Of a stretch of 64,000 bases of DNA, positions 8,145 through 17,304 are shown piece after piece (within the stretch, counting starts at the first letter, position 1; every line of letters begins with the position of its first letter). The DNA lies in the NCBI GenBank assembly GCA_001769655.1, contig MEPC01000023.1:178050-242049 (forward strand). Reading direction: 5' to 3'. The notes beneath the pieces are model-generated. The model did not search any database. It had not been told where the DNA came from and was given only the letters and a program-made list of their open reading frames with translations. This DNA is from Bacteroidetes bacterium RIFCSPLOWO2_12_FULL_37_12. Lineage in GTDB: Bacteria; Bacteroidota; Bacteroidia; 2-12-FULL-37-12. The translations under genes were made by a program, and so were the position numbers.

Positions 8145-9125
8145 TTATAGACGTATTTTCTTCAATATCATCTCCAGAATCTGCCTTGTATTAACACCAT
8201 CTGCTTCCGCTTCATAATTCAAAATTATTCTGTGATTGAGCACATCGTAAGCCGCTTCTTTTACATCTTCCGGTAACACATATTCCCTGTCATTTAAATA
8301 AGCTAATGCTTTGGATACGAGATTAAGATAAATACTTCCTCTTGGAGATGCGCCGTATTGAATGTATTTGGCGGCATCCTGCAACCCTATTTCAGCCGGA
8401 TGCCTGGTGCCATGAATTAACTCCACAATATAATTTTCTAAGGAAGAGGATATTTTTACCTGATTAATTTCATTACGTATTTGTGATATGTCTTCTTTGC
8501 CCAAAACAGGATTAATATCCGCCGTAAAATTTATATCCGACATACGGCGCATTATTTCGAGTTCTTCTTCTTTCGTTGGATAATCAATATTTATTTTCAG
8601 CATAAACCGGTCAACCTGCGCTTCGGGCAAAGGGTAAGTTCCTTCCTGTTCCACAGGATTCTGAGTAGCCATTACAAGAAAAGGAGGGTCTAAACGGTAC
8701 GTGATTTCACCAATGGTAACTTGTTTTTCCTGCATTGCTTCCAATAAGGCAGATTGCACTTTTGCCGGAGAGCGGTTAATTTCATCTGCAAGAATAAAAT
8801 TTGAAAAGATGGGTCCTTTTTTTACTTCGAATACATTGGTTTTCTGATTATAAATCATGGTGCCAATAATATCAGCGGGCAGTAAATCGGGAGTAAACTG
8901 TAGCCGTTGGAAATGTAATGATAATGCTTTTGCGAGTGTGCTTACGGTTAATGTTTTTGCAAGACCCGGCACGCCTTCAAGAAGAATATGTCCGTTGGTA
9001 AAAAGTCCAATCAATAAGCGGCTAACCATGTAGTGTTGCCCGACAATAACTTTATTGACTTCATCGTAGATTTTTTTTATCCGGGTATGTTGGATGACTG
9101 CCGGTGCTTCAGTTGAAACCATCAT
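8145..9125 (-). CDS. MoxR-family AAA+ ATPase
   Basis: 326 residues. Walker A is GVPGLAKT (about residue 55), followed by RLQFTPDLLPADIIG, the Walker B region ILADEINRSPAKVQSALLEAMQE, the sensor region ATQNPVEQEGTYPLPEAQVDRFM, and a C-terminal lid with ASPRGSIYL and RIILNYEA. MoxR ATPases act as chaperones that mature metal enzymes or complexes, usually together with VWA-domain and DUF58 proteins. No such partners lie here; the window shows tRNA genes upstream and a convergent rpsO. Two adjacent ATGs (9125 and 9122) can start it. Confidence 0.93.
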   Translation of the reverse strand: MMVSTEAPAVIQHTRIKKIYDEVNKVIVGQHYMVSRLLIGLFTNGHILLEGVPGLAKTLTVSTLAKALSLHFQRLQFTPDLLPADIIGTMIYNQKTNVFEVKKGPIFSNFILADEINRSPAKVQSALLEAMQEKQVTIGEITYRLDPPFLVMATQNPVEQEGTYPLPEAQVDRFMLKINIDYPTKEEELEIMRRMSDINFTADINPVLGKEDISQIRNEINQVKISSSLENYIVELIHGTRHPAEIGLQDAAKYIQYGASPRGSIYLNLVSKALAYLNDREYVLPEDVKEAAYDVLNHRIILNYEAEADGVNTRQILEMILKKIRL

Positions 9126-9181
9126 AGTGTTAAATTTTTTTTGGGGGATTTAGACGTAGGAATTCTATACTTGTTTCACAG

Positions 9182-9266
9182 TGCCAAAGGCGGGACTCGA
9201 ACCCGCACGGACTCAACGCCCACAAGATTTTAAGTCTTGCGTGTCTACCAGTTCCACCACTTCGGC
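9182..9266 (-). tRNA. tRNA-Leu (TAA)
   Basis: 85 nt. The acceptor arms GCCGAAG and CTTTGGC pair. The anticodon loop CTTAAAA carries TAA, the variable arm is long (type II, as expected for leucine), and the T-loop is GTTCGAGTC. No CCA is encoded. Confidence 0.95.
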
Positions 9267-9273
9267 TGAGCGA

Positions 9274-9349
9274 AGGTATAAGGTATAAGGGTATAGGGGA
9301 CATTCGTATTTTATACCTTTATTCCCCTATACCCCTTATACCCCTTTAC
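9274..9349. repeat. GTATAAGG/GTATAGGGG tandem and inverted repeat, copy A
   Basis: A left arm of reiterated GGTATAA and GGTATAGGGG is followed by a complementary right arm of CCCCTATACC and CCTTATACC words. It lies between tRNA-Leu and tRNA-Gly. Other copies are at 30427, 43064, 51005 and 51579. Confidence 0.75.
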
Positions 9350-9358
9350 CACCCTCTG

Positions 9359-9431
9359 AGCGGGAGACGGGACTCGAACCCGCGACCCTAACCTTGGCAA
9401 GGTTATGCTCTACCAGCTGAGCTACTCCCGC
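9359..9431 (-). tRNA. tRNA-Gly (GCC)
   Basis: 73 nt. Acceptor GCGGGAG/CTCCCGC, D-arm GCTCAGCTGGTAGAGC, anticodon loop TTGCCAA with GCC, T-loop GTTCGAACC. Together with tRNA-Leu it lies downstream of the aminotransferase gene on the same strand. Confidence 0.96.
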
Positions 9432-9475
9432 TTATGGGTATAAAATAATTTGCAAAAATAATAAATCTCAGTAAA

Positions 9476-10714
9476 TTACAATTTCGAAAAAACTCTCTCA
9501 ATAATATCGCAACATTCATGTAATTCTTCTTCCCGTATGATAAGAGGTGGAGCAAACCGGATATTGCTTTCATGAGTCGGTTTGGCAAGCAATCCGTTTT
9601 CTTTAAGCGCAACGCAAACATCCCATCCAGTAATCTTTTTTGGATTCTCTGCTATTACGACCGCATTAAAAAGTCCCTTTCCGCGAACTAATTTGATTAA
9701 GGGTGACTTGATGGCATTCATCCTTTTGCGGAAGATAGTACCCATGCGGAATGAATTCTCAACTAATTTTTCATCTTTCAAAATTTGAAGAGAAGTCATG
9801 GTTAAACGGCAGGCAAGTGGATTTCCACCATAGGTGGATCCGTGTTCCCCCGGCTTAATGGTAAGCATGATTTCATCTGAACTCAGAACTGAAGATACAG
9901 GCATGACTCCTCCAGATAATGCTTTCCCAAGAATTAAAATATCCGGTTTAACAGCTGAATAATCACAACACAACATCTTTCCGGTTCTGCCAAGTCCAGT
10001 TTGAATTTCATCGGCGATAAACAAAACGTTATTTTGTTTGCATAGTTTAAAACAATCGCTAATGTATTTTTCGTCGGGGACCACCACTCCGGCTTCTCCT
10101 TGTATGGGTTCCACCATAAATGCACAAACATTTTTATCCTTTAAAGCATCTTTCAGCGCTTTTGTATTATTATAAGGAATGATTTTATACCCGGGAATAA
10201 AAGGACCAAAATTTTTCCTGCTTTCAGGGTCATTGGAAAAAGAAATAATTCCTGTTGTTCTACCATGAAAATTTCCTTCAACTACGATGATAATTGCTTT
10301 ATTATCTTTAATGCCTTTAACCTCATACCCCCATTTTCTGGCTAATTTTAGTGCAGTTTCAACACCTTCTGCGCCTGAATTCATCATCAACGCTTTTTCA
10401 TATCCGAAATAATCACAAAGATATTTTTCACATTCACCGAGCAGATTATTATAAAAAGCACGGGAGGTAAGCGTTAATACTTTTGCTTGTTCGGTAAAAG
10501 CATTGACAATACGCGGGTGACAATGACCATGATTCAGTGCACTGTAAGCAGAGAGAAAATCATAATAATGCTTCCCTTCCGGATCAAATACATGCACTCC
10601 TTCTCCTCTGGCAATTACTACGGGAATAGGTTTGTAATTATGGGCGCCATAACTGTTCTCTAATTCCATGGCTTCCTTGCTGGAGATGTCACTCATAATA
10701 GTTGTTTTAAACAT
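9476..10714 (-). CDS. rocD: Ornithine aminotransferase
   Basis: 412 residues from the ATG at 10714 (a later ATG at 10696 is possible). The start at 10735 is excluded because it lies inside the -7 box. Class III PLP aminotransferase features are clear: YDFLSAYSALNHGHCHPRI, NSGAEGVETALKLARKWGY, VEGNFHGRTTG, VEPIQGEAGVVVP, FIADEIQTGLGRTGK and the PLP lysine in ILGKALSGG. The N-terminal sequence with LSAYSA..NQGH-like wording is specific to ornithine aminotransferases. It converts ornithine plus 2-oxoglutarate to glutamate semialdehyde and glutamate, linking arginine and proline metabolism. Confidence 0.93.
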   Translation of the reverse strand: MFKTTIMSDISSKEAMELENSYGAHNYKPIPVVIARGEGVHVFDPEGKHYYDFLSAYSALNHGHCHPRIVNAFTEQAKVLTLTSRAFYNNLLGECEKYLCDYFGYEKALMMNSGAEGVETALKLARKWGYEVKGIKDNKAIIIVVEGNFHGRTTGIISFSNDPESRKNFGPFIPGYKIIPYNNTKALKDALKDKNVCAFMVEPIQGEAGVVVPDEKYISDCFKLCKQNNVLFIADEIQTGLGRTGKMLCCDYSAVKPDILILGKALSGGVMPVSSVLSSDEIMLTIKPGEHGSTYGGNPLACRLTMTSLQILKDEKLVENSFRMGTIFRKRMNAIKSPLIKLVRGKGLFNAVVIAENPKKITGWDVCVALKENGLLAKPTHESNIRFAPPLIIREEELHECCDIIERVFSKL

Positions 10715-10732
10715 GATTGAAAATTTTTTAGG

Positions 10733-10740
10733 CAAAGATA
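10733..10740 (-). promoter_or_regulatory. -7 element for rocD
   Basis: TATCTTTG on the minus strand. It lies 18 bp before the chosen ATG. The neighbouring plus-strand promoter (10760-10790) overlaps the region where its -33 would fall. Confidence 0.5.
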
Positions 10741-10759
10741 CTTAGAATTATTGAAAAGT

Positions 10760-10790
10760 TTTGAAATGCAGGGATTTTTGGCTACCTTTG
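10760..10790 (+). promoter_or_regulatory. Consensus promoter for the DUF5618-like gene
   Basis: TTTG (10760-10763), a 19-bp spacer and TACCTTTG (10783-10790). The ATG follows at 10815. The match shows that an in-frame ATG at 10761 lies upstream of transcription start. Confidence 0.75.
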
Positions 10791-10814
10791 CGATTCTTTT
10801 TTAAATCCAACTTA

Positions 10815-11297
10815 ATGGTAGCACTTGAATACATATCAGAAGCAAACAGGTATTTGATTAATGCAAAAGAAACGTTATTGAAATCCCCAATAGAATATGA
10901 AAGGTACACAGACCCCAAGTACGTATCTGAAGCGGCTGGAATTGGATATTTAGCCGCATTAAAAGCTATAAACGGTTATTTGGTTGAAAAAGGTGTTTCT
11001 TCTTCTAATCTCCCAAGTTCCATAGAGGGATATTGGGATGCAGTAAATAAATACATTCCAATAAATGGCAGGTTGCATGCTTCTTTAAGTATAGTTTATA
11101 AAATCATTCACATAGGTGCTTATTACAGGGAATTGGATTCCGTGGTTGCTATAAAAGAAGGATTTGCTCATATAAAAAAAATCATTGAAATGATGGAACA
11201 ATTACTTTCCAAAAGCAACACGCAAAAACGATTAAAGGAATCAGGAGTTCGTTACAAGAGGGTGAATAAATCAAAAAAAACAAAAATATTGAATTAA
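10815..11297 (+). CDS. DUF5618-like protein (HEPN-like helical)
   Basis: 160 residues, predicted all-helical and soluble. It contains IEYERYTDPKYVSEAAGIGYLAALKAI, a central GYWDAVNKYIPINGRLHASLSIVY and a basic tail. The pattern (paired helices, conserved Y and G in the first helix) recalls Bacteroidota DUF5618 proteins, which look like HEPN domains. I assign the family from memory of that wording and the biochemical role is unknown. It is divergently transcribed from rocD with overlapping promoter regions, and has its own full consensus promoter. A palindrome (11309-11325) ends the unit. Confidence 0.72.
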   Translation: MVALEYISEANRYLINAKETLLKSPIEYERYTDPKYVSEAAGIGYLAALKAINGYLVEKGVSSSNLPSSIEGYWDAVNKYIPINGRLHASLSIVYKIIHIGAYYRELDSVVAIKEGFAHIKKIIEMMEQLLSKSNTQKRLKESGVRYKRVNKSKKTKILN

Positions 11298-11308
11298 TAA
11301 CTGTACAA

Positions 11309-11325
11309 ACGGGTTTTAAACCCGT
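11309..11325 (+). terminator. Hairpin ACGGGTTT-T-AAACCCGT after the DUF5618-like gene
   Basis: A perfect palindrome 11 bp after the stop codon, followed by only a short CTTTA. It may terminate weakly or separate this unit from rpmB. Confidence 0.4.
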
Positions 11326-11377
11326 CTTTACAAATAAAAAATTTTACATTTCTCACTGAAATTTATTCCTTAACACC

Positions 11378-11614
11378 ATGGCTCAAAAATGTCAAATCAC
11401 CGGAAAAACCCCACTGAATGGTCACAGGGTTTCCCACGCAAATAATAAAACACTACGGAAGTTTTATCCCAATTTGCAGGACAAACGTTTCTTTATTCAG
11501 GAAGAAAACCGTTGGGTTAAGTTAAGAGTTAGCGTCAATGGATTAAAAACCATCCGGAAAATTGGTATCAGCGAAGCATTGAAACGGGCAAAGGAAAAGG
11601 GCTTTGTGAAATAA
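11378..11614 (+). CDS. rpmB: 50S ribosomal protein L28
   Basis: 78 residues. L28 hallmarks are present: [34 protein letters not shown], and the C-terminal [26 protein letters not shown]28 is a late-assembling large-subunit protein. The ABC ATPase gene starts 17 bp later, so the two may be co-transcribed, although they share no obvious function. Confidence 0.97.
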   Translation: MAQKCQITGKTPLNGHRVSHANNKTLRKFYPNLQDKRFFIQEENRWVKLRVSVNGLKTIRKIGISEALKRAKEKGFVK

Positions 11615-11631
11615 TCCGGTAATGCTATACT

Positions 11632-12504
11632 ATGCATCTTACCATCCAAAATCTCACTAAACGTTACAGCAACGGTGTCACTGCATTGGATAATGTCACT
11701 CTGACTATTAATCAAGGTATGTTTGGTCTTTTGGGTCCCAACGGAGCCGGTAAATCCACTCTTATGCGCACGCTCGCTACGTTACAAGATGCAGACAGTG
11801 GTACAGTTAATCTCGAAGAACTCGATGTGCTGAATAATAAGAATGAAGTTCGTAAAATTTTGGGTTATCTTCCTCAGGAATTTGGCGTATATCCGAGAAC
11901 ATCTGCTTTTGATTTATTGGATCACCTTGCTTTGTTAAAAGGATTTAACAATAAAACAGAACGGAAAGAGTTGGTGAATTTTCTCCTTCAAAAAGTAAAT
12001 CTTTATGAATATCGGAAAAAGCATGTTAGCAGTTTCAGCGGAGGAATGAAACAGAGATTCGGTATTGCACAGTGTTTAATTGGCAATCCTAAACTTATTA
12101 TTGTGGATGAGCCCACCGCCGGATTGGACCCGGGAGAAAGGAACAGGTTTTACAATATATTCAGTGAAATAGGTGAAAATACCATTGTAATCCTTTCTAC
12201 TCATATTGTTCAGGATGTCAGAGAACTTTGTCAGCAAATGGCAATTATGGATAAAGGGAAAGTATTGTTTAACGGTGATACGGATTCTGCTTTAATAGAA
12301 ATCAAAGGAAAGGTTTGGGAAAGAAAGGTAGAAAAAAATGAATTGATGGAATTTCAGAAATCACATAAAATCATTTCTCATAAGTTAGTGGGAGGCAAAC
12401 CGTTGATTCATGCGTTTTCAGAAAGCGAACCGGGAAATGGATTTACGAAAGCGGAAGAAAATCTGGAAGATGTGTTTTTTGTGAAATTGCATGGGATTGA
12501 GTGA
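11632..12504 (+). CDS. ABC transporter ATP-binding protein
   Basis: 290 residues. Walker A is GPNGAGKS (residues 35-42), the Q-loop lies in LPQEFG, the signature is SSFSGGMKQR, Walker B is LIIVDEPTAGLDP, and the switch histidine is in STHI. The last 70 residues form a small accessory domain. The downstream gene encodes an ABC-2 permease fused to an M1 peptidase, and this ATPase type is regularly paired with it. Together they probably form an exporter of unknown substrate in the inner membrane. Confidence 0.92.
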   Translation: MHLTIQNLTKRYSNGVTALDNVTLTINQGMFGLLGPNGAGKSTLMRTLATLQDADSGTVNLEELDVLNNKNEVRKILGYLPQEFGVYPRTSAFDLLDHLALLKGFNNKTERKELVNFLLQKVNLYEYRKKHVSSFSGGMKQRFGIAQCLIGNPKLIIVDEPTAGLDPGERNRFYNIFSEIGENTIVILSTHIVQDVRELCQQMAIMDKGKVLFNGDTDSALIEIKGKVWERKVEKNELMEFQKSHKIISHKLVGGKPLIHAFSESEPGNGFTKAEENLEDVFFVKLHGIE

Positions 12505-12506
12505 GG

Positions 12507-12607
12507 GTTTAAGTTTTAAGTTTTAAGTTTCATGTTTCAAGTTGCTGTAAGATAAAAGTTTTTCACCTATAGCAAAGTATTATCATAACTTAAAACTTGA
12601 AATTATG
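12507..12607. repeat. TTAAGTTTTAAG tandem repeat with inverted partner
   Basis: Reiterated TTTAAGTTTTAAG words after the ATPase gene are matched by ACTTAAAACTTGAAAT about 70 bp on. This is another family of the same style as the GTATA and TGGTTAGA repeats. Confidence 0.55.
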
Positions 12608-12674
12608 TGGTGATTTCACAAACCTGTTTAAGACCGATATAAACCAGATTGGGTAGCCACAAATTATCACGTAC

Positions 12675-15600
12675 ATGCTCAAATTTATCCGCCACGAACT
12701 TTCACTCTGGTTCCGTTCACCTATGATATGGATATTTCTCCTCATCAATTCCCTGCTTATTTTCGGCGCCGTTGTATCCGATAATGTGGTGATAGGCGGC
12801 GGAGTTGGAAGCATTCATAAAAATTCCCCTTACGTAATTCAGAATTATTACGGGGTAATGTCGCTGATCTGTTTATTGATGACAACCGCTTTTATGAATG
12901 CCACAGCCAACCGTGATTTTCAATACGGCATGCATCAGTTTATATTTTCATCTCCTATTCAGAAAAAGGATTATTTCTTTGGAAAATTTTTCGGTGCTTT
13001 TATTATTTCATTAATTCCGTTATTGGGTGTTTCCATCGGAAGCATCATCGGACCCTTAATGCCCTGGGTGGAAACTGAAAGATATGGCGCTTTCCACTGG
13101 TCAGGTCATTGTTGGGGGTTGCTTTCTTTTGGAATTCCTAATACCCTTATAGCAGGAACTCTTTTATTTTCACTCGCTATGATTTTCAGAAGCGCTATGG
13201 TTTCATACATAGGCGCTATTGTTATTCTGGTTCTATACGCCATTTCTTCAGGATATTTAAGTGATATGGAGAAAGAATGGCTTGCCAATTTTTTAGATCC
13301 CTTCGGTTTCAGACCCGAAGGAATAATTGCAAAGTACATGACCGTGGATGAAAAAAATTCATTGGTAGTTCCATTGGCGGGTGGTTTTCTGATGAACCGT
13401 TTGATTTGGGTGTCACTTAGCTTACTTATTTTGATCGGAATGTATTTTCGTTTTTCCTTTTCTATACGTAAAGAAAAAAGCAAGAAAACGGAAGATGAAC
13501 CTGAAACAGAAATTGTTTTATCCCAAAATGAAATAAAAATTCAAACTGATTCCGGAAATGGTTATTCACTTAAGTCAATATACCGTCTTATTCTTTTTGA
13601 AACAAAAGCGATAATTAAAAATCCTACTTTTCTGATAATCCTCCTGCTTGGAATTTTAAATCTGATTGCCAGCTTAACCAGTTTTACAGGACGTTATGGC
13701 TCCGACCAATATCCCGTTACGTATGATGTGATTGATTCCATTCGCAACTCGTTTTATATTTTCATCATTGCCATTATCACGTTTTATTCCGGTGTGTTGG
13801 TATGGAAAGAGCGGGATGCCAAAATCAATGAGATTCAGGATGCTACTCCTGTGAAATCCGGATTACTGTTTTCTTCTAAATTAATTGCCATGTTTGCAGT
13901 AGTTGAAATTATTTTATTATCTACCATGGTGGTTGGCATTATTGCACAAACTTTTTATCAATATTCAACCTATGAAATTGGTGTTTACATAAAATCACTT
14001 CTTCTACATGATTTTCTGGGTTTCTCCTATCTCATTGTTCTGGCACTTTTGTGTCACTACCTGATAAATAACCGCTATATTGCTTATTTTGCATTTGTTG
14101 CCATAGTTATTGTAAACAGTTTTATATGGAGTGTGCTCGAAGTAAATACCAATATGCTCAAATTTGCCGGCACACCGGACGTTATTTATTCGGACATGAA
14201 CGGTTTTGGTCCTTTTGTTCTTTCACTTACCTGGTTTCACGTTTATTGGACAATCTTCTGCACGGTATTGGGATTTTTGGTTTTTGCTTTTTATATCAGA
14301 GGAAAAGAAGAAAATTTCAAATTCCGCTGGAAAATGGCTTTGGCTTCTTTAAAGAAAAATAAAATAATCCTTACATTTTTTTTAATAGTATTTTTAGCAT
14401 GCGGCAGATTTGTTTTTTACAATACCCAGGTTTTAAATAAATATAATTCTTCAGATGAGGAAGAAAGAAGGCAAGTGGACTATGAAAAGAAGTATAAAAA
14501 ATTTGAAAAAATTGCGCAACCCCGTTTTTACAAAATTGATTATTCTATTGATATCATGCCTGAGGAAAGATGTCTCATAGCCCGTACTTCTGCATGGATA
14601 CGTAATGGTTCTGTGAAAAAAATAGAAAAATTATTTTTTACCATGCCTACCTTGTCAGATAGTTTGGTTATATCAATTCCGGGTGGCACGCTTAATTTAA
14701 GAGATGAAAAATCAGGTTTCAGGATTTATAAACTTGAAAAACCCATGAAACAGGGAGATTCGTTGTTAATACGTTTTGATAACTTTCAATTTACAAAAGG
14801 ATTTGAAAACGATGTTAGCTTTACTCAACTGACTCAGAATGGAACGTTTTTCAACAACACGGACATAGTGCCTTCTATAGGATATAATAAAAGGGGAGAA
14901 TTGGAAGATAAAAACAAAAGACAGAAATATAAATTACCGAAACGGAAAAGAATGCCGGCGCTGGACGAACGTAATTTTACATCTCGCGCTAATAACTATG
15001 TTATTTATGACGCTGATTGGGTGGAAGTTAATACTACCATCAGCACTTCCAATGATCAGATAGCAGTGGCGCCAGGAAGTTTAGTAAAATCATGGGAAGA
15101 AAATGGCAGAAAGTATTTTAATTACCGACTCGATAAATCCTCGCTGAATTTTTATTCATTCATTTCGGCAAATTACCAAGTGGCACGAAAAAAATGGAAT
15201 GGAATAGACCTTGAAGTGTATTACATTCTTCAACATGCTTACAATGTTCCAAACATGATGAAGAGTTTGGAAAAATCCCTCTCGTATTATTTACAGAATT
15301 TCGGTCAGTATTCCCATAAACAATGCCGTATCATTGAGTTTCCCCGTTATCAATCGTTTGCGCAGGCGTTTCCGGGTACTATGCCTTATGGTGAAGGCAT
15401 TGGATTTATTGTGGATTTAAGAGAGGTAACGAAAGATGATATTGACGAAGTTTATTATATAGTGGCACACGAGATGGGACACCAATACTGGGCGCATCAG
15501 GTTTGCGGCGCTGACATGCAGGGAAGTGAAATGATGAGTGAGGGATTCGCGCAATATTCGGCATTGATGGTGATGGAAAAAGAATACGGAAGAAATAAAA

Positions 15601-16247
15601 TGAAGAAATTTTTGAAATACGAAATGGATGGTTACTTACGTGGCAGAAGCAGGGAGTTTGAAGCGGAACGTCCGCTTATGAAAACGGAAAGCCAGGGGTA
15701 TATCCATTATCAAAAGGCGAGTGTGGTATTGTATTATCTTAAAGAAATGATTGGCGAAAGAAAAGTGAACTCAGCGTTGAGATGTCTGCTTGATTCATTT
15801 GCTTATAAAAAACCCCCGTATCCGACTTCTCTTTCCCCCATTCGTGCCTTTAAAAGAGTGACACCGGATTCATTGCAATATTTAATTTCAGACCTGTTTG
15901 AGAACATTACCGTTTTCTCCAATCGCATGGTAACGGCTGAATATAAAATGAAGGATTCATTATATGAAGTGACACTAAATTGCAGTTCTGAAAAATTCAG
16001 AGCGGATTCGTTGGGAAAAGAAAAAGCGATTCCCCTGAGTGATTATATAGATATCGGACTCTTTGCAAAATCCGATGGAGATAAAAATCTTGGCAAACCC
16101 ATTTTATACCAACGAATGAAAATCAAGAGAAAGAATAATACCTTTAAATTCCTTGTAAAGGAAAAACCTTATCAGGCGGGTATTGACCCTTATAATTATC
16201 TCGTAGATAGGATTCCGGATGATAATGTGAAAAGGGTAGGGGAGTAG
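12675..16247 (+). CDS. ABC-2 type permease fused to M1-family aminopeptidase
   Basis: 1190 residues. Residues 1-580 hold about a dozen membrane helices in two ABC-2 blocks (starting near 15 and 300). After the last helix (about 565-585), a periplasmic M1-like half follows with beta-rich N-domain and the zinc site H932-E-M-G-H936, followed after 19 residues by E956 in SEGFAQYSA. That is one residue longer than the usual X18. A tyrosine-rich HYQKASVVLYYL stretch supplies the expected catalytic region. Family proteins pair with the ATPase encoded just upstream. Substrate is unknown; an exporter coupled to processing of its cargo is an inference. It ends directly against the convergent Omp28 stop codon. 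Confidence 0.9.
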   Translation: MLKFIRHELSLWFRSPMIWIFLLINSLLIFGAVVSDNVVIGGGVGSIHKNSPYVIQNYYGVMSLICLLMTTAFMNATANRDFQYGMHQFIFSSPIQKKDYFFGKFFGAFIISLIPLLGVSIGSIIGPLMPWVETERYGAFHWSGHCWGLLSFGIPNTLIAGTLLFSLAMIFRSAMVSYIGAIVILVLYAISSGYLSDMEKEWLANFLDPFGFRPEGIIAKYMTVDEKNSLVVPLAGGFLMNRLIWVSLSLLILIGMYFRFSFSIRKEKSKKTEDEPETEIVLSQNEIKIQTDSGNGYSLKSIYRLILFETKAIIKNPTFLIILLLGILNLIASLTSFTGRYGSDQYPVTYDVIDSIRNSFYIFIIAIITFYSGVLVWKERDAKINEIQDATPVKSGLLFSSKLIAMFAVVEIILLSTMVVGIIAQTFYQYSTYEIGVYIKSLLLHDFLGFSYLIVLALLCHYLINNRYIAYFAFVAIVIVNSFIWSVLEVNTNMLKFAGTPDVIYSDMNGFGPFVLSLTWFHVYWTIFCTVLGFLVFAFYIRGKEENFKFRWKMALASLKKNKIILTFFLIVFLACGRFVFYNTQVLNKYNSSDEEERRQVDYEKKYKKFEKIAQPRFYKIDYSIDIMPEERCLIARTSAWIRNGSVKKIEKLFFTMPTLSDSLVISIPGGTLNLRDEKSGFRIYKLEKPMKQGDSLLIRFDNFQFTKGFENDVSFTQLTQNGTFFNNTDIVPSIGYNKRGELEDKNKRQKYKLPKRKRMPALDERNFTSRANNYVIYDADWVEVNTTISTSNDQIAVAPGSLVKSWEENGRKYFNYRLDKSSLNFYSFISANYQVARKKWNGIDLEVYYILQHAYNVPNMMKSLEKSLSYYLQNFGQYSHKQCRIIEFPRYQSFAQAFPGTMPYGEGIGFIVDLREVTKDDIDEVYYIVAHEMGHQYWAHQVCGADMQGSEMMSEGFAQYSALMVMEKEYGRNKMKKFLKYEMDGYLRGRSREFEAERPLMKTESQGYIHYQKASVVLYYLKEMIGERKVNSALRCLLDSFAYKKPPYPTSLSPIRAFKRVTPDSLQYLISDLFENITVFSNRMVTAEYKMKDSLYEVTLNCSSEKFRADSLGKEKAIPLSDYIDIGLFAKSDGDKNLGKPILYQRMKIKRKNNTFKFLVKEKPYQAGIDPYNYLVDRIPDDNVKRVGE

Positions 16248-17111
16248 CTATTTTTCCACCCCCACCTCCGCCGCATTCAACACCTCTAACTTTGCACCCG
16301 AATAATGCACCATCGCAATTATATAACAATTGGAGGCATCCCACTTTGAATTAAGGGTTTTCCGGAATTCTTTATAAAACCAACGACCTCTTTCTGCAGA
16401 AGTTGCCATTGTAATTCCGTTAAAAGGAGTCATCATGGTTCTTAAAACGTAATGATGAACATAATTTGTGTCCACTTTTCCGTTGGTCAATGTTTGTGCA
16501 TCTATAATATTATCCTGTGTAATCATAATGCTTAAATTAAAAGGACCTGTGGAAGATTTAGTAAAATGTACTTTAACACCGACCAACAAAGCACGGGTTG
16601 TGGAATTATATTCCCTGATAATATTTATATTTAAAGGAGCATTGATATTTAATAAGCTATCGGTAACTGATTGCCAATCCTGTAGAAAAATACCTCTTTT
16701 ATATTCAGTAGAATGATAGACGCGGTTTATATAGGCAGAGGGAGTGCCTCCGGGATCCCCTACCAGATTTTCAACAATAGCCGATCCTTCCTGTGTTCTG
16801 AAGTCATCTTTGCTTTGCGGATGTGGAGTGTAATATTCCTTGGCGGTATGCATGGAAACGCCGATAACTCTGCCTGCATTTGAGGTTACAAGATTCAGTA
16901 ATTTTTCATGACCCTCCGGACAATTACTGCATCTTACTCCGGTCATTTCTTCAATGACTACCGTTGTTTTTTGTGTCACTAAATTGGTAGAATCCACCCA
17001 GGTAGAATCAATAGTAACGGGATGGAGGTTTACGGTGGGTGGGGTTTCTTCGCAACTGTAAAAGAGCGATATAAGAAAAAATATTGTGAGAAAAAGAGTT
17101 AATTTTTGCAT
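16248..17111 (-). CDS. Omp28-family lipoprotein
   Basis: 287 residues from the ATG at 17111 (an upstream TTG at 17120 is less likely). A lipobox LFYSC places the lipidated cysteine at residue 20. A thioredoxin-like motif C61-S-N-C64 sits in EEMTGVRCSNCPEGH, followed by SMHTAKEYYTP and GDPGGTPSAYINR (cis-proline region). The C-terminal half is a beta domain with a FTKSSTGPFNLSIMITQDNI stretch. Omp28 proteins are named after a Porphyromonas outer-membrane adhesin; the redox role is inferred from the CxxC. Its stop codon abuts the stop of the ABC-2/M1 gene with no gap, so no separate terminator fits between them. Confidence 0.85.
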   Translation of the reverse strand: MQKLTLFLTIFFLISLFYSCEETPPTVNLHPVTIDSTWVDSTNLVTQKTTVVIEEMTGVRCSNCPEGHEKLLNLVTSNAGRVIGVSMHTAKEYYTPHPQSKDDFRTQEGSAIVENLVGDPGGTPSAYINRVYHSTEYKRGIFLQDWQSVTDSLLNINAPLNINIIREYNSTTRALLVGVKVHFTKSSTGPFNLSIMITQDNIIDAQTLTNGKVDTNYVHHYVLRTMMTPFNGITMATSAERGRWFYKEFRKTLNSKWDASNCYIIAMVHYSGAKLEVLNAAEVGVEK

Positions 17112-17171
17112 GATTAGCAAATTTATTTTAAAAGAATGATAATGTTCAGTCCAAATCGAAAAAATACAATT

Positions 17172-17298
17172 TTGCCACAGATTACACGGATTATTGTTAT
17201 AATAAATCTTAAAATCGTGTTTAATCAGTGTAATCAGTGGCTAATTTTTTTTTCTTGTTTAATTAGTGGTATAGTTAAATTAGAACTGAACTATAACA
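17172..17298. repeat. Palindromic dispersed repeat, copy 3
   Basis: GCCACAGATTACACGGATTA opens the left arm; the right arm reads TAATCAGTGTAATCAGTGGC, followed by a long T-run, TAATTAGTGG and GAACTGAACTATAAC. The tail is closest to copy 4 (50632-50713). Confidence 0.75.
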
Positions 17299-17304
17299 AA
17301 AAAA

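Noticed and set aside
9274..9349. GTATAAGG tracts as a CRISPR array
   Set aside because: Words are 7-10 bp and abut each other; there is no spacer sequence and no cas gene in the window.
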